Below are positions 42,188 to 51,168 of a stretch of DNA of 64,000 nucleotides, piece after piece (the first letter of the stretch is position 1; every line of letters begins with the position of its first letter). Below the pieces are notes generated by a model that was given only the letters and a program-made list of their open reading frames with translations, searched no databases and had not been told where the DNA came from. Location of the stretch: the NCBI RefSeq assembly GCF_023638035.1, contig NZ_JAKRVX010000007.1:79415-143414 (forward strand). The letters run 5' to 3'. The position numbers and the translations under genes were made by a program. Source of the stretch: Natronocalculus amylovorans (lineage in GTDB: Archaea; Halobacteriota; Halobacteria; Halobacteriales; Haloferacaceae).

Positions 42188-43512
42188 GCGGTGCAAAGCT
42201 ATACGGGCAAACCAATACCCACCGAATAAAACGACTCCTTGAACAGGGAGAGACACGAATTGCGGTGTATGGACTTGGCCCAACAGGACTTGCGATGAGC
42301 GTTATCACAGCAAGCTGTACAAAAAATGTGATCGGCGTTGAGCCGGATACTGCAATGGCCGATCGAATCGCAAAAGGCCACTGTATCGATCGGGTTGATC
42401 CAACACTAAATAAATATGTTCGAAAAGCGGTGGGTGCAGGCGTGCTTAAAATCAGTACAAATACGGAAAATGTCGCAACGCATGCGGACGTCCATATTAT
42501 TACAGCGCCAACAGGCGTCTACCAAGATGGAACGCCTGATCTCTCGCCGCTTAGAACGATACTTCGAGATATTGGAAACGGTCTCACAACCGGTGATACC
42601 GTGCTTCTGGCCTCGATGGTGCCGCCGAAGACAACGATTGATCTGGTCTGTCCAATTCTGATGGAAGAAAGCGGGTTAGATGTCGATACATTTGGTGTTG
42701 GTGTCTGTGCACTTTCACCAAAGCGGACGCTGAAAGCGATACGGAATGAGCCAGCGGTTATTTCTGGGATGGACGATGAAAGCGTTCGAGTTGTGAAGAC
42801 AGTACTTGAATCGCTCACAATGAGCTCCGTGATTGATGGTTCCGATCCAACTGTGGTGGAGACAGTCGGGGTAACAGAGTTGGCATACCTGGAACTGCTC
42901 GATACGTTGACGACAGAGCTGGCGATTTATTCAGAAGAGCTTGGTGCTGGCATGGCAGATGTATGTGAATTACTTGCCAAGCGAACACATGGTTCAATTC
43001 CAGTTCCGGAGGTCGCAATACCAACTGACAGAGCGCTACACTTTTTATTGGATACGACTGCATCAAAGCCACAACCACTCCGTGCGGCGGTTAACACAAA
43101 TGATGGATTGCCATCACAGCTTGCAGAGATTACACTTACAGAACTGCGTGAGTCTGGAAAGAAACCAACGGAATCGATCGCCCTCATTTTGGGATTACCG
43201 TTCGATCGAGATATCTCCTCGCCGGAAGAAGCACACGTCTTCCGGCTTGCACGGACACTCGTCGGAAACGGTGTTGGTGTATTTGCTGCAGATCCTAGTG
43301 TGGAACCACCCGAATCGTTCAGGGACTACAAGATATCGCTCGCTGCAGTTGGAGACGCAAAGCCGGATGTGATTTTGTATCTCTCTGATAACCCCGCGTT
43401 TGAACGTATTGATTGGGGTGTGTTTGATGACCCTGTCATCATTGACCTCCGAGGAAAACTCTCTGCAGAATCAATCGACCATAGGGTTCGATCGATCGGT
43501 CGAAAACCGTAG
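42184..43512 (+). CDS. Nucleotide-sugar dehydrogenase homolog lacking catalytic residues
   Basis: A 442-residue relative of the UDP-GlcNAc/ManNAc dehydrogenase at 54144. The fold is kept (NAD start VYGLGPTGLAMSVI, and a C-terminal domain), but the catalytic block that contains Gly-Gly-His-Cys in the homolog is replaced by VPVPEVAIPTDRALHFL with no Cys, and the region of the active-site Lys (ESVKVF in the homolog) reads VETVGVTELAYLEL. The STVPPR stretch is changed to ASMVPPKTT. Oxidation is therefore unlikely; a regulatory or binding role with the paralog is possible. It is coupled to the Gfo/Idh gene by ATGA. Confidence 0.85.
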   Translation: MSGAKLYGQTNTHRIKRLLEQGETRIAVYGLGPTGLAMSVITASCTKNVIGVEPDTAMADRIAKGHCIDRVDPTLNKYVRKAVGAGVLKISTNTENVATHADVHIITAPTGVYQDGTPDLSPLRTILRDIGNGLTTGDTVLLASMVPPKTTIDLVCPILMEESGLDVDTFGVGVCALSPKRTLKAIRNEPAVISGMDDESVRVVKTVLESLTMSSVIDGSDPTVVETVGVTELAYLELLDTLTTELAIYSEELGAGMADVCELLAKRTHGSIPVPEVAIPTDRALHFLLDTTASKPQPLRAAVNTNDGLPSQLAEITLTELRESGKKPTESIALILGLPFDRDISSPEEAHVFRLARTLVGNGVGVFAADPSVEPPESFRDYKISLAAVGDAKPDVILYLSDNPAFERIDWGVFDDPVIIDLRGKLSAESIDHRVRSIGRKP

Positions 43513-43967
43513 CAAGCAGACGAATTGAACGACACTCTACTGACGCCCGTATAAGAACAATCAATTTTGGAGATTCTATGAGAACCGAAGTCGTAACAGC
43601 CAACAATAGGAGAGCCAAAAGCGTAGCAGGTACGAGATAGTAAAACAGAACGGGTCAGTTGAAACCCTCAGAGAGTTACAGATATGTGTTATAATTCGAC
43701 GATCTGAGTTTCTGTCTAACGTCTCAAATCCTATATATCGCTATACACACCCTCAGCAGGTTGTGCTGTCGTGTTTCAAAGCTCGGGAGAACACAACCTT
43801 CGAAGCGTGATTGGCTGTTGCGATCGGGAACCCATGCATCCGTCCTCAGTATCGCTGAAGACGAGATAGTACACCCACAGGGTTTTCTCACTGTGGGTTG
43901 TCTATTTAAATATGGGAACTCGATTACGCGTAGGTCCCCCACGTGATCCCGCTCACGGAACCGCCTC
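43513..43967. other. Gene-free region before a broken gene
   Basis: These 455 bases hold no supported gene. There is a hairpin at 43873-43898 (stem ACCCACAG/CTGTGGGT), followed by a TATA-like TATTTAAATA near 43902. The composition changes toward the GC-richer next gene. It may include a boundary of a transferred segment. Confidence 0.5.
43873..43898. repeat. Hairpin before the interrupted membrane gene
   Basis: ACCCACAG (43873-43880) and CTGTGGGT (43891-43898) form an 8-bp perfect stem over a ten-base loop. It is upstream of a TATA-like stretch. It could be an operator or the end of an inserted segment. Confidence 0.3.
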
Positions 43968-44966
43968 ATGAGCATTAGTGGAAAAGTCAGCCAGTGGCGA
44001 GACTGGTTCCCGGTTCCGAACCGGTCCACAGGATTCGACCTCAAGCGGTGGGTTTTGCTGGAAGCACATCGATTGGCAGTGACAGGAGCGTTGCTGACAT
44101 TCGTATTCTTGACGTTTATGCGGATCTCGACGATCTGGACCGTCGAAATGCAGGCACTCCTAACCGACACCCCGACCGTCCAGACGATTCTCAATACATT
44201 CTTGAGCGGGATGATCCTCTTAGTTTCCATCGTTGTTTCGATCAACTCAATCGTCCTCTCGCACGAGATCACCTCGGTTCAAACCCAAGAGAACAGAATA
44301 CGGGGGTCGGTAAACTTCCGTCGAGAACTTGGCGAACTGACCGATATCGATGAGAACCCATCCGATCCCTCGTCGTTTCTCCAAGCGATGTCCCACCTCA
44401 TTAGTGCTCGTGCACAGAGACTCACGGGCGAGGTCGCTGGTCTCGAAGAGAACGTCATTGCAGATGTCGAAGAATATGTGAATTCGGTATCCGAGGCCAC
44501 CGAACAGCTGGGGGCAGTCGAGGAGACATCCGGCGCGGAGTTCGCCGTTCTCTGAAAAGGGATCGATTTCGACTACGGGTCGTACATCGAACGGTCGCGG
44601 ACACTCAGTTCATCCTGTGACGTCTCGTCCGAATCGTTCGATGAACTCATCGAAGCGTTTGAACTTTTTGCCGTCGGGAAGGAGTATTTCAAATCCCTCT
44701 ATTACGCAAAAGAGGTATCGCAACTGTCCCAGACGCTGTTAATCGTCGCGCTCCCCGCGATCCTGTTCAATACCTCCGCAATTATTGCAATCAACGGAGG
44801 GGTCCTTCCCGACGTCACGGTTCTAGGCCTCCCATCACTGCAGACGTTTATTACAGTCGCGTTCACAATCTTGATCGCTCCGTACCTCGTGTTGACCGCG
44901 TATATGCTTCGACTGTCTACCGTCGCACAATTGACGGCATCAGCCGGGATATTCGCCCTGAAATAA
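43968..44966 (+). pseudogene. Membrane protein gene with an in-frame TGA
   Basis: A 333-codon frame from ATG 43968 to TAA 44964-44966 is interrupted only by TGA at 44553-44555. Both parts are in phase: the first 195 residues carry two helices (about 36-55 and 77-97) and an acidic coiled part; the second (136 residues) adds two or three more helices. No known family comes to mind, though the topology suggests a sensor or channel-like membrane protein. Codons are GC-richer than neighbours and CGATCG is not seen in this kilobase. It may be a recently inactivated foreign gene, or one sequencing error. Confidence 0.65.
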
Positions 44967-45041
44967 TGCATCTTGGGATCCCACTCAGTACGGATCGCTA
45001 CAGAGACGACGGGGAGCCAGAATCAAAAAGAAAACGGGGAA

Positions 45042-47015
45042 CTATGACAGCGACGATCGTCTAATCAACACAGCCGAAACAACACCGATCACACCGAGTG
45101 AGAAGATCAAGAAGACTGGTAGCTGCCAGCCACCTGATGCACCGGAGAGAGTGTCTGTAAGTTGGGAGCTTGGATCTTCTTCGACGACGATCGTCGTCGT
45201 CTCGCCTGCGATCTCAAAGGTATGCTCTCCAGGCTCGTCAATAGTTGTTGGGAACGTGAGCGTTCGCGTCTCTTCACCAGCGACACTAACAGATGTTGTT
45301 CCAATACTATCTCCGTTAATTGTCGGCTCCGCATCAAACTGAACAGTCCCAAGACGTGTATTCTCTACAGTGACTGAGACAACAATGCTTTCACCAGCCG
45401 TTGCAGGGTCCGGCTCAACGTCGATGTCTGTAATATGTAACTGTTCGGCAGCACCCTCTGTAGGGGTAACGTGAGACAGTTCATACTGGCCAGCTGCAGG
45501 GAACCATTCCGAAACTGCATTCTGCATTGTCTCGTTGTCGGTCGTATCTACGGTCCCAGCCGATTCGAGGGAGATGTCGCCTTCAATTTCGATGACTCGA
45601 TCGAATTCGTCACCATCAGATTGGTCTATTGTAAGAAGGTCAGAATACTCATCTTGGTCAGGAAGCAGTCCAACAGGGATGTGAGACTGTGTTCCAACAG
45701 CGACCTGTGTTGCGTCTGTCTCTGCGGAAAGCAACACTGAATCTTCGGACTCATCAACGTCGGCGTCAATGTCAGTCTCTAGTGGGCTCCATTCGCCGTT
45801 CTCATTCGCATACAGTTGCAGATCGTTATGATCAGATGTGATGGCCGAAGCAACAGCTTCCGAGAGTGCAAATTGATAGCTGTATGGGCCATCGTCATCT
45901 GGATCATGCGAGTCCGCAAAGAGCATAGTATCATGATCGTGGACGGAGAGTATCGGATCCCCCTCATCAGCAACGAACATATCCGTTGTAGCAGTGTATG
46001 TCGCACCGTTATCGGTCTCCATATACACTGTTGGTGTATAAGAACCGGCGTCTTCGTATGTGAACTCAATGGATGGGTCACGTGTTTCAAGATCGACACT
46101 ACCGTCACCATCTACATCCCACTGATAGGTGTCGATACTGTCCTCATCCTCGTGATCAACAGTAAAGCTAACAGACTCATTTGCTGCGGTAAGCGATGTG
46201 CTTGCAGACAGTGATGCATCGAGCTGTTCGGCTCCATCACAGAACCCATAGCTGATCGTGACTTCTTCGTCAAGCGAGTCAAGCGGGATTCGATCGTAGG
46301 AGCCGTCAGTAAATGAGAGGACCTCCCAATCATCGATCGTTCCGTTGTACCGTTCGCCTTTATCGGGGCGATCGTTTGGCCCATCTCTCCGTTGATCACC
46401 ATATCGGTGGTATGAATCTTCATTAAATCCAGGCTCGATCGTGAGCTCAAGATCATCTGAGCGCTCAAGACCCCGAAGTGCCATGCCGTCAGTTCGGCCA
46501 GTTTGCCAGACCCAACTCAACATCGCAGGGGTACTATCAAAATCATAGATATTATCCTGATTGAGATCGTCGTACTCAATTGCGTAATCATCATCAATCA
46601 CGGCCCAGTCGTACTCATCCGGCAGTCCGTCGATGTAGAACGTCACAGATCCACCGTGCGTACCTTCTTCTTGATTACGATGGAGCATATCGTGCACAGA
46701 GACGAGGCTGATGCCGTCGGGACCCTCATACAGAATGAGGATGCTCGTGTCGTCTTCTTGATACTCAACAGTCCCTTCGGAGCTGTAGTATCGGCCCCAC
46801 CGTGGATCATCTCGATCGTGATGGCGATGGCGATAGTCGTAGAACTCTTCAACAGTTTCATCACCGGATAATGGCTCAACAGCGATGCATTGGTCACCTT
46901 GTGAAATGATGAATGATTCTTCGCTATCGGAGGCACTCGCAGGCGTGACGGCAACCATCGATAGCATCATCATCAGTGCAATGGCGATACAGAGCAGGTG
47001 TGTTCGATATTTCAT
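45042..47015 (-). CDS. Secreted PKD-domain surface protein with C-terminal anchor
   Basis: A 657-residue exported protein. A signal peptide (residues 1-29, ending near TPASAS) precedes a calcium- or metal-favouring acidic region, a PKD domain (about 275-350, with DTYQWDVDGDGSVDLETRD and FTYEDAGSYTPTVYM), and a CARDB-like domain near 535-620. A helix at about 633-652 followed by RRSSLS anchors it in the membrane. It is probably a cell-surface adhesin or glycan-linked protein. It is divergent from the GT2 gene and has a motif copy upstream on its own strand. Confidence 0.85.
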   Translation of the reverse strand: MKYRTHLLCIAIALMMMLSMVAVTPASASDSEESFIISQGDQCIAVEPLSGDETVEEFYDYRHRHHDRDDPRWGRYYSSEGTVEYQEDDTSILILYEGPDGISLVSVHDMLHRNQEEGTHGGSVTFYIDGLPDEYDWAVIDDDYAIEYDDLNQDNIYDFDSTPAMLSWVWQTGRTDGMALRGLERSDDLELTIEPGFNEDSYHRYGDQRRDGPNDRPDKGERYNGTIDDWEVLSFTDGSYDRIPLDSLDEEVTISYGFCDGAEQLDASLSASTSLTAANESVSFTVDHEDEDSIDTYQWDVDGDGSVDLETRDPSIEFTYEDAGSYTPTVYMETDNGATYTATTDMFVADEGDPILSVHDHDTMLFADSHDPDDDGPYSYQFALSEAVASAITSDHNDLQLYANENGEWSPLETDIDADVDESEDSVLLSAETDATQVAVGTQSHIPVGLLPDQDEYSDLLTIDQSDGDEFDRVIEIEGDISLESAGTVDTTDNETMQNAVSEWFPAAGQYELSHVTPTEGAAEQLHITDIDVEPDPATAGESIVVSVTVENTRLGTVQFDAEPTINGDSIGTTSVSVAGEETRTLTFPTTIDEPGEHTFEIAGETTTIVVEEDPSSQLTDTLSGASGGWQLPVFLIFSLGVIGVVSAVLIRRSSLS

Positions 47016-47144
47016 GCTATGATGGTAGTCGTTTATTTGGGAGGGCTACACAAGCAATTCGGGCTGTTCGCACAGTATTGGCGAACAATGTGGTTACGGT
47101 TGGATACATAGACTATCTTCAATCGAAAATAAGACCATATTGTT

Positions 47145-47154
47145 GCTTTGTTAT
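47145..47154 (-). promoter_or_regulatory. ATAACAAAGC motif, copy 5 (minus strand)
   Basis: The plus-strand sequence GCTTTGTTAT is the motif in reverse, so it points toward the PKD protein gene, whose ATG is at 47015, 129 bases downstream. Confidence 0.5.
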
Positions 47155-47263
47155 GACGGATAAAACGAAAGACAGCACCCCCTACGAATATGCAACAGTG
47201 AAAAGCAATTCATAACAATGCAGTGCTGCGGTGCGTATTGAAATAGGAGACCGGGAAATAGCT

Positions 47264-48364
47264 ATGTACAAGAATAAGACGATCGCGGTTGTGATTCCAG
47301 CATATAATGAAGAAGGCTTTGTAGGGGAGGTTATGGAAACTGTCCCCTCCTTTGTTGATCGACTCTACGTAATTGATGATACCTCAACAGATGGAACGTG
47401 GGAGGAGATACAGACCACAGCCAAGCTGATGAATGACGAACCGATAGAGACACCCTTCGAAAACCGAGTAGTTGCAATCCAACACAGTGAGAACCGTGGT
47501 GTCGGTGGAGCAATAAAAACCGGCTATCAGCATGCGCGTGCGGATGAGATTGATGTGACTGCTGTAATGGGCGGTGACGGACAGATGGACCCCACACTGC
47601 TGGATCGAATCATCGAGCCAGTTGTGAATGGGGATGCGGCGTATGCGAAAGGAAACCGCCTTACAGAGCCGGAAAACCATGCGCAGATGCCCCGACATCG
47701 ACAGATCGGAAACGGGATACTTAGCTATCTCACAAAGATTGCGACCGGGTATTGGGATATCGGTGATCCACAGATGGGATACACCGCGATATCGCTCGAA
47801 GCACTCGAAACAGCCGAGATCGACGAGATGTTTGAGTTCTATGGCTACTGTAATGACCTTCTTGTGCGCTTAAGTATCGCAGAACTCCCGATTGCTGATG
47901 TGCCATCACCACTCAAGTATGGTGATGAAACAAGCCATATCAAGTACCATACATACATCCCGCGAGTGTCTCTCATGTTGCTTCGCGTGTTCCTCTGGCG
48001 GCTCTACCGAACCCGAACCTCTGCGATCGGAACGATCGTCGCACTCTTATTTATTAGCGGTGCAGTCGGTGTCCTCGCAGGGGCGGTATCGCTTGTCCGA
48101 ACGGTTACAGGATCGGAGCATGGAGCAATTACAAGTGTTCGAGAAGCAACAGGGGGTGTCGCTCTGTTAGGAGCTGCGATGGCGCTTGACGCAGGTCGAA
48201 ACCGAAAGCGAAACTGGCGCGAGTCGATCGAAGCTGCTGACAAGCCGGCAGAGTCACTTCAGGACACAACGAAGACGCCAGTACAAGGTGAAGAACAGTC
48301 GGCAGACACCGACATCGAGCAGGTCAACGTACGAACAAACGGAAAGCCAAAACCAGCAGAGTAA
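47264..48364 (+). CDS. GT2-family glycosyltransferase, dolichyl-phosphate sugar synthase-like
   Basis: A 366-residue GT-A enzyme. It opens with IAVVIPAYNEEGFVGEVMETVPSF and has the UDP-sugar and metal-binding segments VIDDTSTDGTWEE and GGDGQMDP. Two C-terminal helices (about 258-280 and 296-310) anchor it to the membrane. This arrangement is that of polyprenyl-phosphate hexosyltransferases used for archaeal N-glycans. The ATG at 47264 is preferred over a GTG 33 bases upstream because the core starts right there. The C-terminal tail is polar and charged. Confidence 0.9.
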   Translation: MYKNKTIAVVIPAYNEEGFVGEVMETVPSFVDRLYVIDDTSTDGTWEEIQTTAKLMNDEPIETPFENRVVAIQHSENRGVGGAIKTGYQHARADEIDVTAVMGGDGQMDPTLLDRIIEPVVNGDAAYAKGNRLTEPENHAQMPRHRQIGNGILSYLTKIATGYWDIGDPQMGYTAISLEALETAEIDEMFEFYGYCNDLLVRLSIAELPIADVPSPLKYGDETSHIKYHTYIPRVSLMLLRVFLWRLYRTRTSAIGTIVALLFISGAVGVLAGAVSLVRTVTGSEHGAITSVREATGGVALLGAAMALDAGRNRKRNWRESIEAADKPAESLQDTTKTPVQGEEQSADTDIEQVNVRTNGKPKPAE

Positions 48365-48376
48365 CGTCGCGGCTGG

Positions 48377-49375
48377 TTAGCGAATCTTTTTATAAATATT
48401 TGAAACGATGTTCATACTTCGAGATCCATCTTGAACCCGGACAAACGGAACAAGATGTGGGCCAAACTTCGATTTATACTGGCTGATCCGCTCATGGTTT
48501 GCGCCAACAAGGTCATACTGCGTAAGCCCACGCTCTTTTGCATCTTGCATAATTGTCCACTCCAAGAGATCGTTGACTGGGACTGACGCATCCATTGACC
48601 CCCAGCTTTGCCAGCCGTAGATGGTATCTCCGTGTTCGAGCGTTATATGTCCACCACAGAATTCACCATCAACTTCGCACACGTACACACGGAAGACATC
48701 ATCTGGAAGGTGGTCGTATAGATCGCCAACAAACGATGGAGTGACATTGAATGAAACGTCCTGTTCATCGTGTCGCTGTTTCGTTCGCTCGATGCTTTCT
48801 ATTGCATCCGATCGATCACCAGCGAATATCTCATACGACGCTGGATCCGTGTTTGTGACGTTTTTTCGAGCATCGCTACTGAACTCCATCAAGATATCAT
48901 CAGTGGATGGGGCGAGATCAACAACGTAGGTATATCGCGCCGTTGAGTCGTACTCCCGCCACATGAATGGGCGCGGGTCAGTATACCCGATCGCAGTACG
49001 AATAAGCGAAAACTTCGGGTCGATCGTTGATTGGACTTCATCGAGACAGCCGTTGACGAACCGTTTATTTGTCCGTTCAAGTCGCCGTCGTTTCAGGTTC
49101 CCATTATGAATCAGCGCAGGGCCAAGGTAGCTGATTTTCAAATCCGGTGGTGGAGAGAAAGCAGCACTGACAGGCCCTTTTGAGATTTCAAACACCGGAA
49201 AGATGCCAACTGGTTCTTGGCCTTTGAATCCGGCGTAGGGGTGCAGTGTCGCACCAGAATGCTCTGCAATGACTTCTAATGCTTCGTATCGGTGAAACGG
49301 AGTTGCTTGTGCTGTGCGATCGACGAGTTGGTTCCACTCGTCTTCGTCGGTGAGTGTGGTAATTTCAATTCCCAT
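48377..49375 (-). CDS. FemAB-like (BioF2/GNAT-fold) acyltransferase A
   Basis: A 332-residue protein with two tandem GNAT folds as in FemAB/FemX. Landmarks are TPFHRYEALEVIAEHSG, SYLGPALIHN, then GGHITLEHGDTIYGWQSWGSMDAS, and YDLVGANHERISQYKSKFGPHLVPF near the end. It is paralogous to the protein at 59919-60920. FemAB-fold enzymes transfer amino-acyl or acyl groups to amino-sugars or peptides. In a glycan locus it may acylate amino sugars. Its ATG is two bases beyond the stop of the AlkP-like gene, suggesting shared transcription. Confidence 0.85.
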   Translation of the reverse strand: MGIEITTLTDEDEWNQLVDRTAQATPFHRYEALEVIAEHSGATLHPYAGFKGQEPVGIFPVFEISKGPVSAAFSPPPDLKISYLGPALIHNGNLKRRRLERTNKRFVNGCLDEVQSTIDPKFSLIRTAIGYTDPRPFMWREYDSTARYTYVVDLAPSTDDILMEFSSDARKNVTNTDPASYEIFAGDRSDAIESIERTKQRHDEQDVSFNVTPSFVGDLYDHLPDDVFRVYVCEVDGEFCGGHITLEHGDTIYGWQSWGSMDASVPVNDLLEWTIMQDAKERGLTQYDLVGANHERISQYKSKFGPHLVPFVRVQDGSRSMNIVSNIYKKIR

Positions 49376-49377
49376 GA

Positions 49378-50988
49378 TTATTCGAGATAGCCGAGATCAG
49401 CAAGTCTTGTTTCGACAGCGGTATCGTCCGTTACAGTTCGATCGTCAGCAGTAAATGGAGCGTATGATGTTGCACCGGGATCAGAAATGAACGGAAGGAC
49501 AGCTCCATCCATCCGATCGCTTGTCATACAGCCGAATAGCGCAAGAATAGTCGGTGCAATATCAAAAATATGCGGAGTTGTTTCAATACCGCGTTCCTTC
49601 ACATCCGGTCCGGACACTGCAAGGATACCCTCTAGCTTGTGCTCCCACGGCTCAGTTGGCATTCCGAACCGCTCGTTTCGGATTGACGCGGAGAGATACA
49701 CATCAAATGACGCAGGAACAGTGACAATATCCGGTGCATCATCTACATATGGGCCCGAAAAGACATCTTCACGCGGGAGCACTGCATCAAACACCGGTGA
49801 TCCATCGGGAGTCTGTAAGCGTACAAGCGAGTTGATTATTGTCTCTCGAACATCTTCATATGACTTCTCGGAGACAACACCATTCGGTTCACGGCCGACA
49901 ACATTAAGCCGGATTCCCATCTCCGTTCGTGACCGCATATACGCCGTTGAGTTAGCAAAGTCAACCGTTTCAGTCCCTGCTCGAACAACATCCATCGGGA
50001 CGATTCGAAGCACAGCACCCTCAAGACGAAGTTTCCGGAGGAGAGCACCGATTCGCTGGCTCGTAATACCAACGGACGCAGCGGCTTCAATGGCTTTCTC
50101 AGGGAGTGACTGTTTTGCAACGTTTCCTTCCTCTCCATGTCGGAGCTGTTTTCGGGAGATACTGGACCATGATGGCATCCCTCCACTTCCAGCTTCTGTT
50201 TGTGTGACACCAATATCATGAAGGTAATCGTTAACACGGAACTCGACACTTTCGTATGGACCAATACCGTGATCGCTCAACAGAAGCGTGTATTCGGGGT
50301 CAACCGTATCAAGAATTGATGCAAGTTCTCGATCAACCGCCTTGAACACAGTCTCAATGGCATGGTCACTGTCAGGGAACTCGTGGAAAACAGTGTCAGT
50401 CTGTTGGATCTGTAAAAACCCAAAGTCCGGGTCGAACCGATCGGTAAGATAGCGGAATGCAGCACCTCGCATGCCGATGAGCGTATCATACCCGTTGATT
50501 CGCTCGGATTCGGTTGCACCGGTACTTAGCTGTTTGTTGTAGAGCCGGTACTCGCCAAGCGCGTCATTGAGGTCATCCCACAGCCCCTCCGGATGACATG
50601 TTGGGCTCTCAGGAGCGGTGTATCCAGGAACGATCGCGCCATTGAACTCACGGGGAGGATGGGTAACAGGGGTGTTTACTACAACGCTAGAGAATCCGGA
50701 CTCTGAGAGGAGTTCCCAGACGGTATGTTCTTTAACATCACTGAAGTTGACAACATCCCAGTCGTATCCGTCGAAACGAAGAAAATCGAACACACCGTGT
50801 TTTCCAGGATTAACGCCGGTGTAAATCGATGGCCAAGCACTGGGTGTCCAGGGTGGCAACTGCGATTCAAGCGGAACCGTACAGCTATCCTCTAACAGTG
50901 ATTCGATCGCTGGGACCGACCCGGATTCAATGAGTGGCTCAAGTACAGGTACTGAAACCCCGTCCAAGCCAAGAACAAGTACACGCAT
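49378..50988 (-). CDS. Alkaline-phosphatase-superfamily hydrolase A (phosphodiesterase type)
   Basis: A 536-residue protein opening RVLVLGLDGVSVPVLEPLIESG, with the nucleophile region PPWTPSAWPSIYTGVNPGKHGVFDF (the catalytic Thr is within PWTPSAW) and metal ligands further on (LLLSDHGIG, ending with PHIFDIAPTIL). These enzymes cleave phosphodiesters or transfer phospho groups; some act on glycans. A second family member lies at 56338-57957. The ATG at 50988 is preferred over upstream codons that add a Cys-rich unrelated stretch. A motif copy lies 47 bases ahead. Confidence 0.88.
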   Translation of the reverse strand: MRVLVLGLDGVSVPVLEPLIESGSVPAIESLLEDSCTVPLESQLPPWTPSAWPSIYTGVNPGKHGVFDFLRFDGYDWDVVNFSDVKEHTVWELLSESGFSSVVVNTPVTHPPREFNGAIVPGYTAPESPTCHPEGLWDDLNDALGEYRLYNKQLSTGATESERINGYDTLIGMRGAAFRYLTDRFDPDFGFLQIQQTDTVFHEFPDSDHAIETVFKAVDRELASILDTVDPEYTLLLSDHGIGPYESVEFRVNDYLHDIGVTQTEAGSGGMPSWSSISRKQLRHGEEGNVAKQSLPEKAIEAAASVGITSQRIGALLRKLRLEGAVLRIVPMDVVRAGTETVDFANSTAYMRSRTEMGIRLNVVGREPNGVVSEKSYEDVRETIINSLVRLQTPDGSPVFDAVLPREDVFSGPYVDDAPDIVTVPASFDVYLSASIRNERFGMPTEPWEHKLEGILAVSGPDVKERGIETTPHIFDIAPTILALFGCMTSDRMDGAVLPFISDPGATSYAPFTADDRTVTDDTAVETRLADLGYLE

Positions 50989-51034
50989 GCGCGTATTGGA
51001 GTCAGGCATATACGACATATTCACGAACATAAGG

Positions 51035-51044
51035 GCTTTGTTAT
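51035..51044 (-). promoter_or_regulatory. ATAACAAAGC motif, copy 6 (minus strand)
   Basis: GCTTTGTTAT on the plus strand, pointing toward the AlkP-like gene starting at 50988, 46 bases away. Copy 7, on the other strand, serves the divergent GNAT gene. Confidence 0.55.
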
Positions 51045-51136
51045 GATCAGGCTTGTACCAGTAGCCACACAGGAAACAGTCCGTAGTAACTGGTATGTAT
51101 TGAGAAGCACAGCCTCGGATAGTCGATAGTCTCGGT

Positions 51137-51146
51137 ATAACAAAGC
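51137..51146 (+). promoter_or_regulatory. ATAACAAAGC motif, copy 7
   Basis: An exact copy ending 22 bases before the GNAT-family gene at 51169 and pointing toward it. Confidence 0.6.
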
Positions 51147-51168
51147 GAGTAACAGACACGATACGCAT

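Noticed and set aside
44553..44555. TGA as a selenocysteine or pyrrolysine-like recoding site
   Set aside because: Haloarchaea are not known to use selenocysteine, no SECIS-like structure was evident, and the codon is TGA rather than TAG. Decay is simpler.
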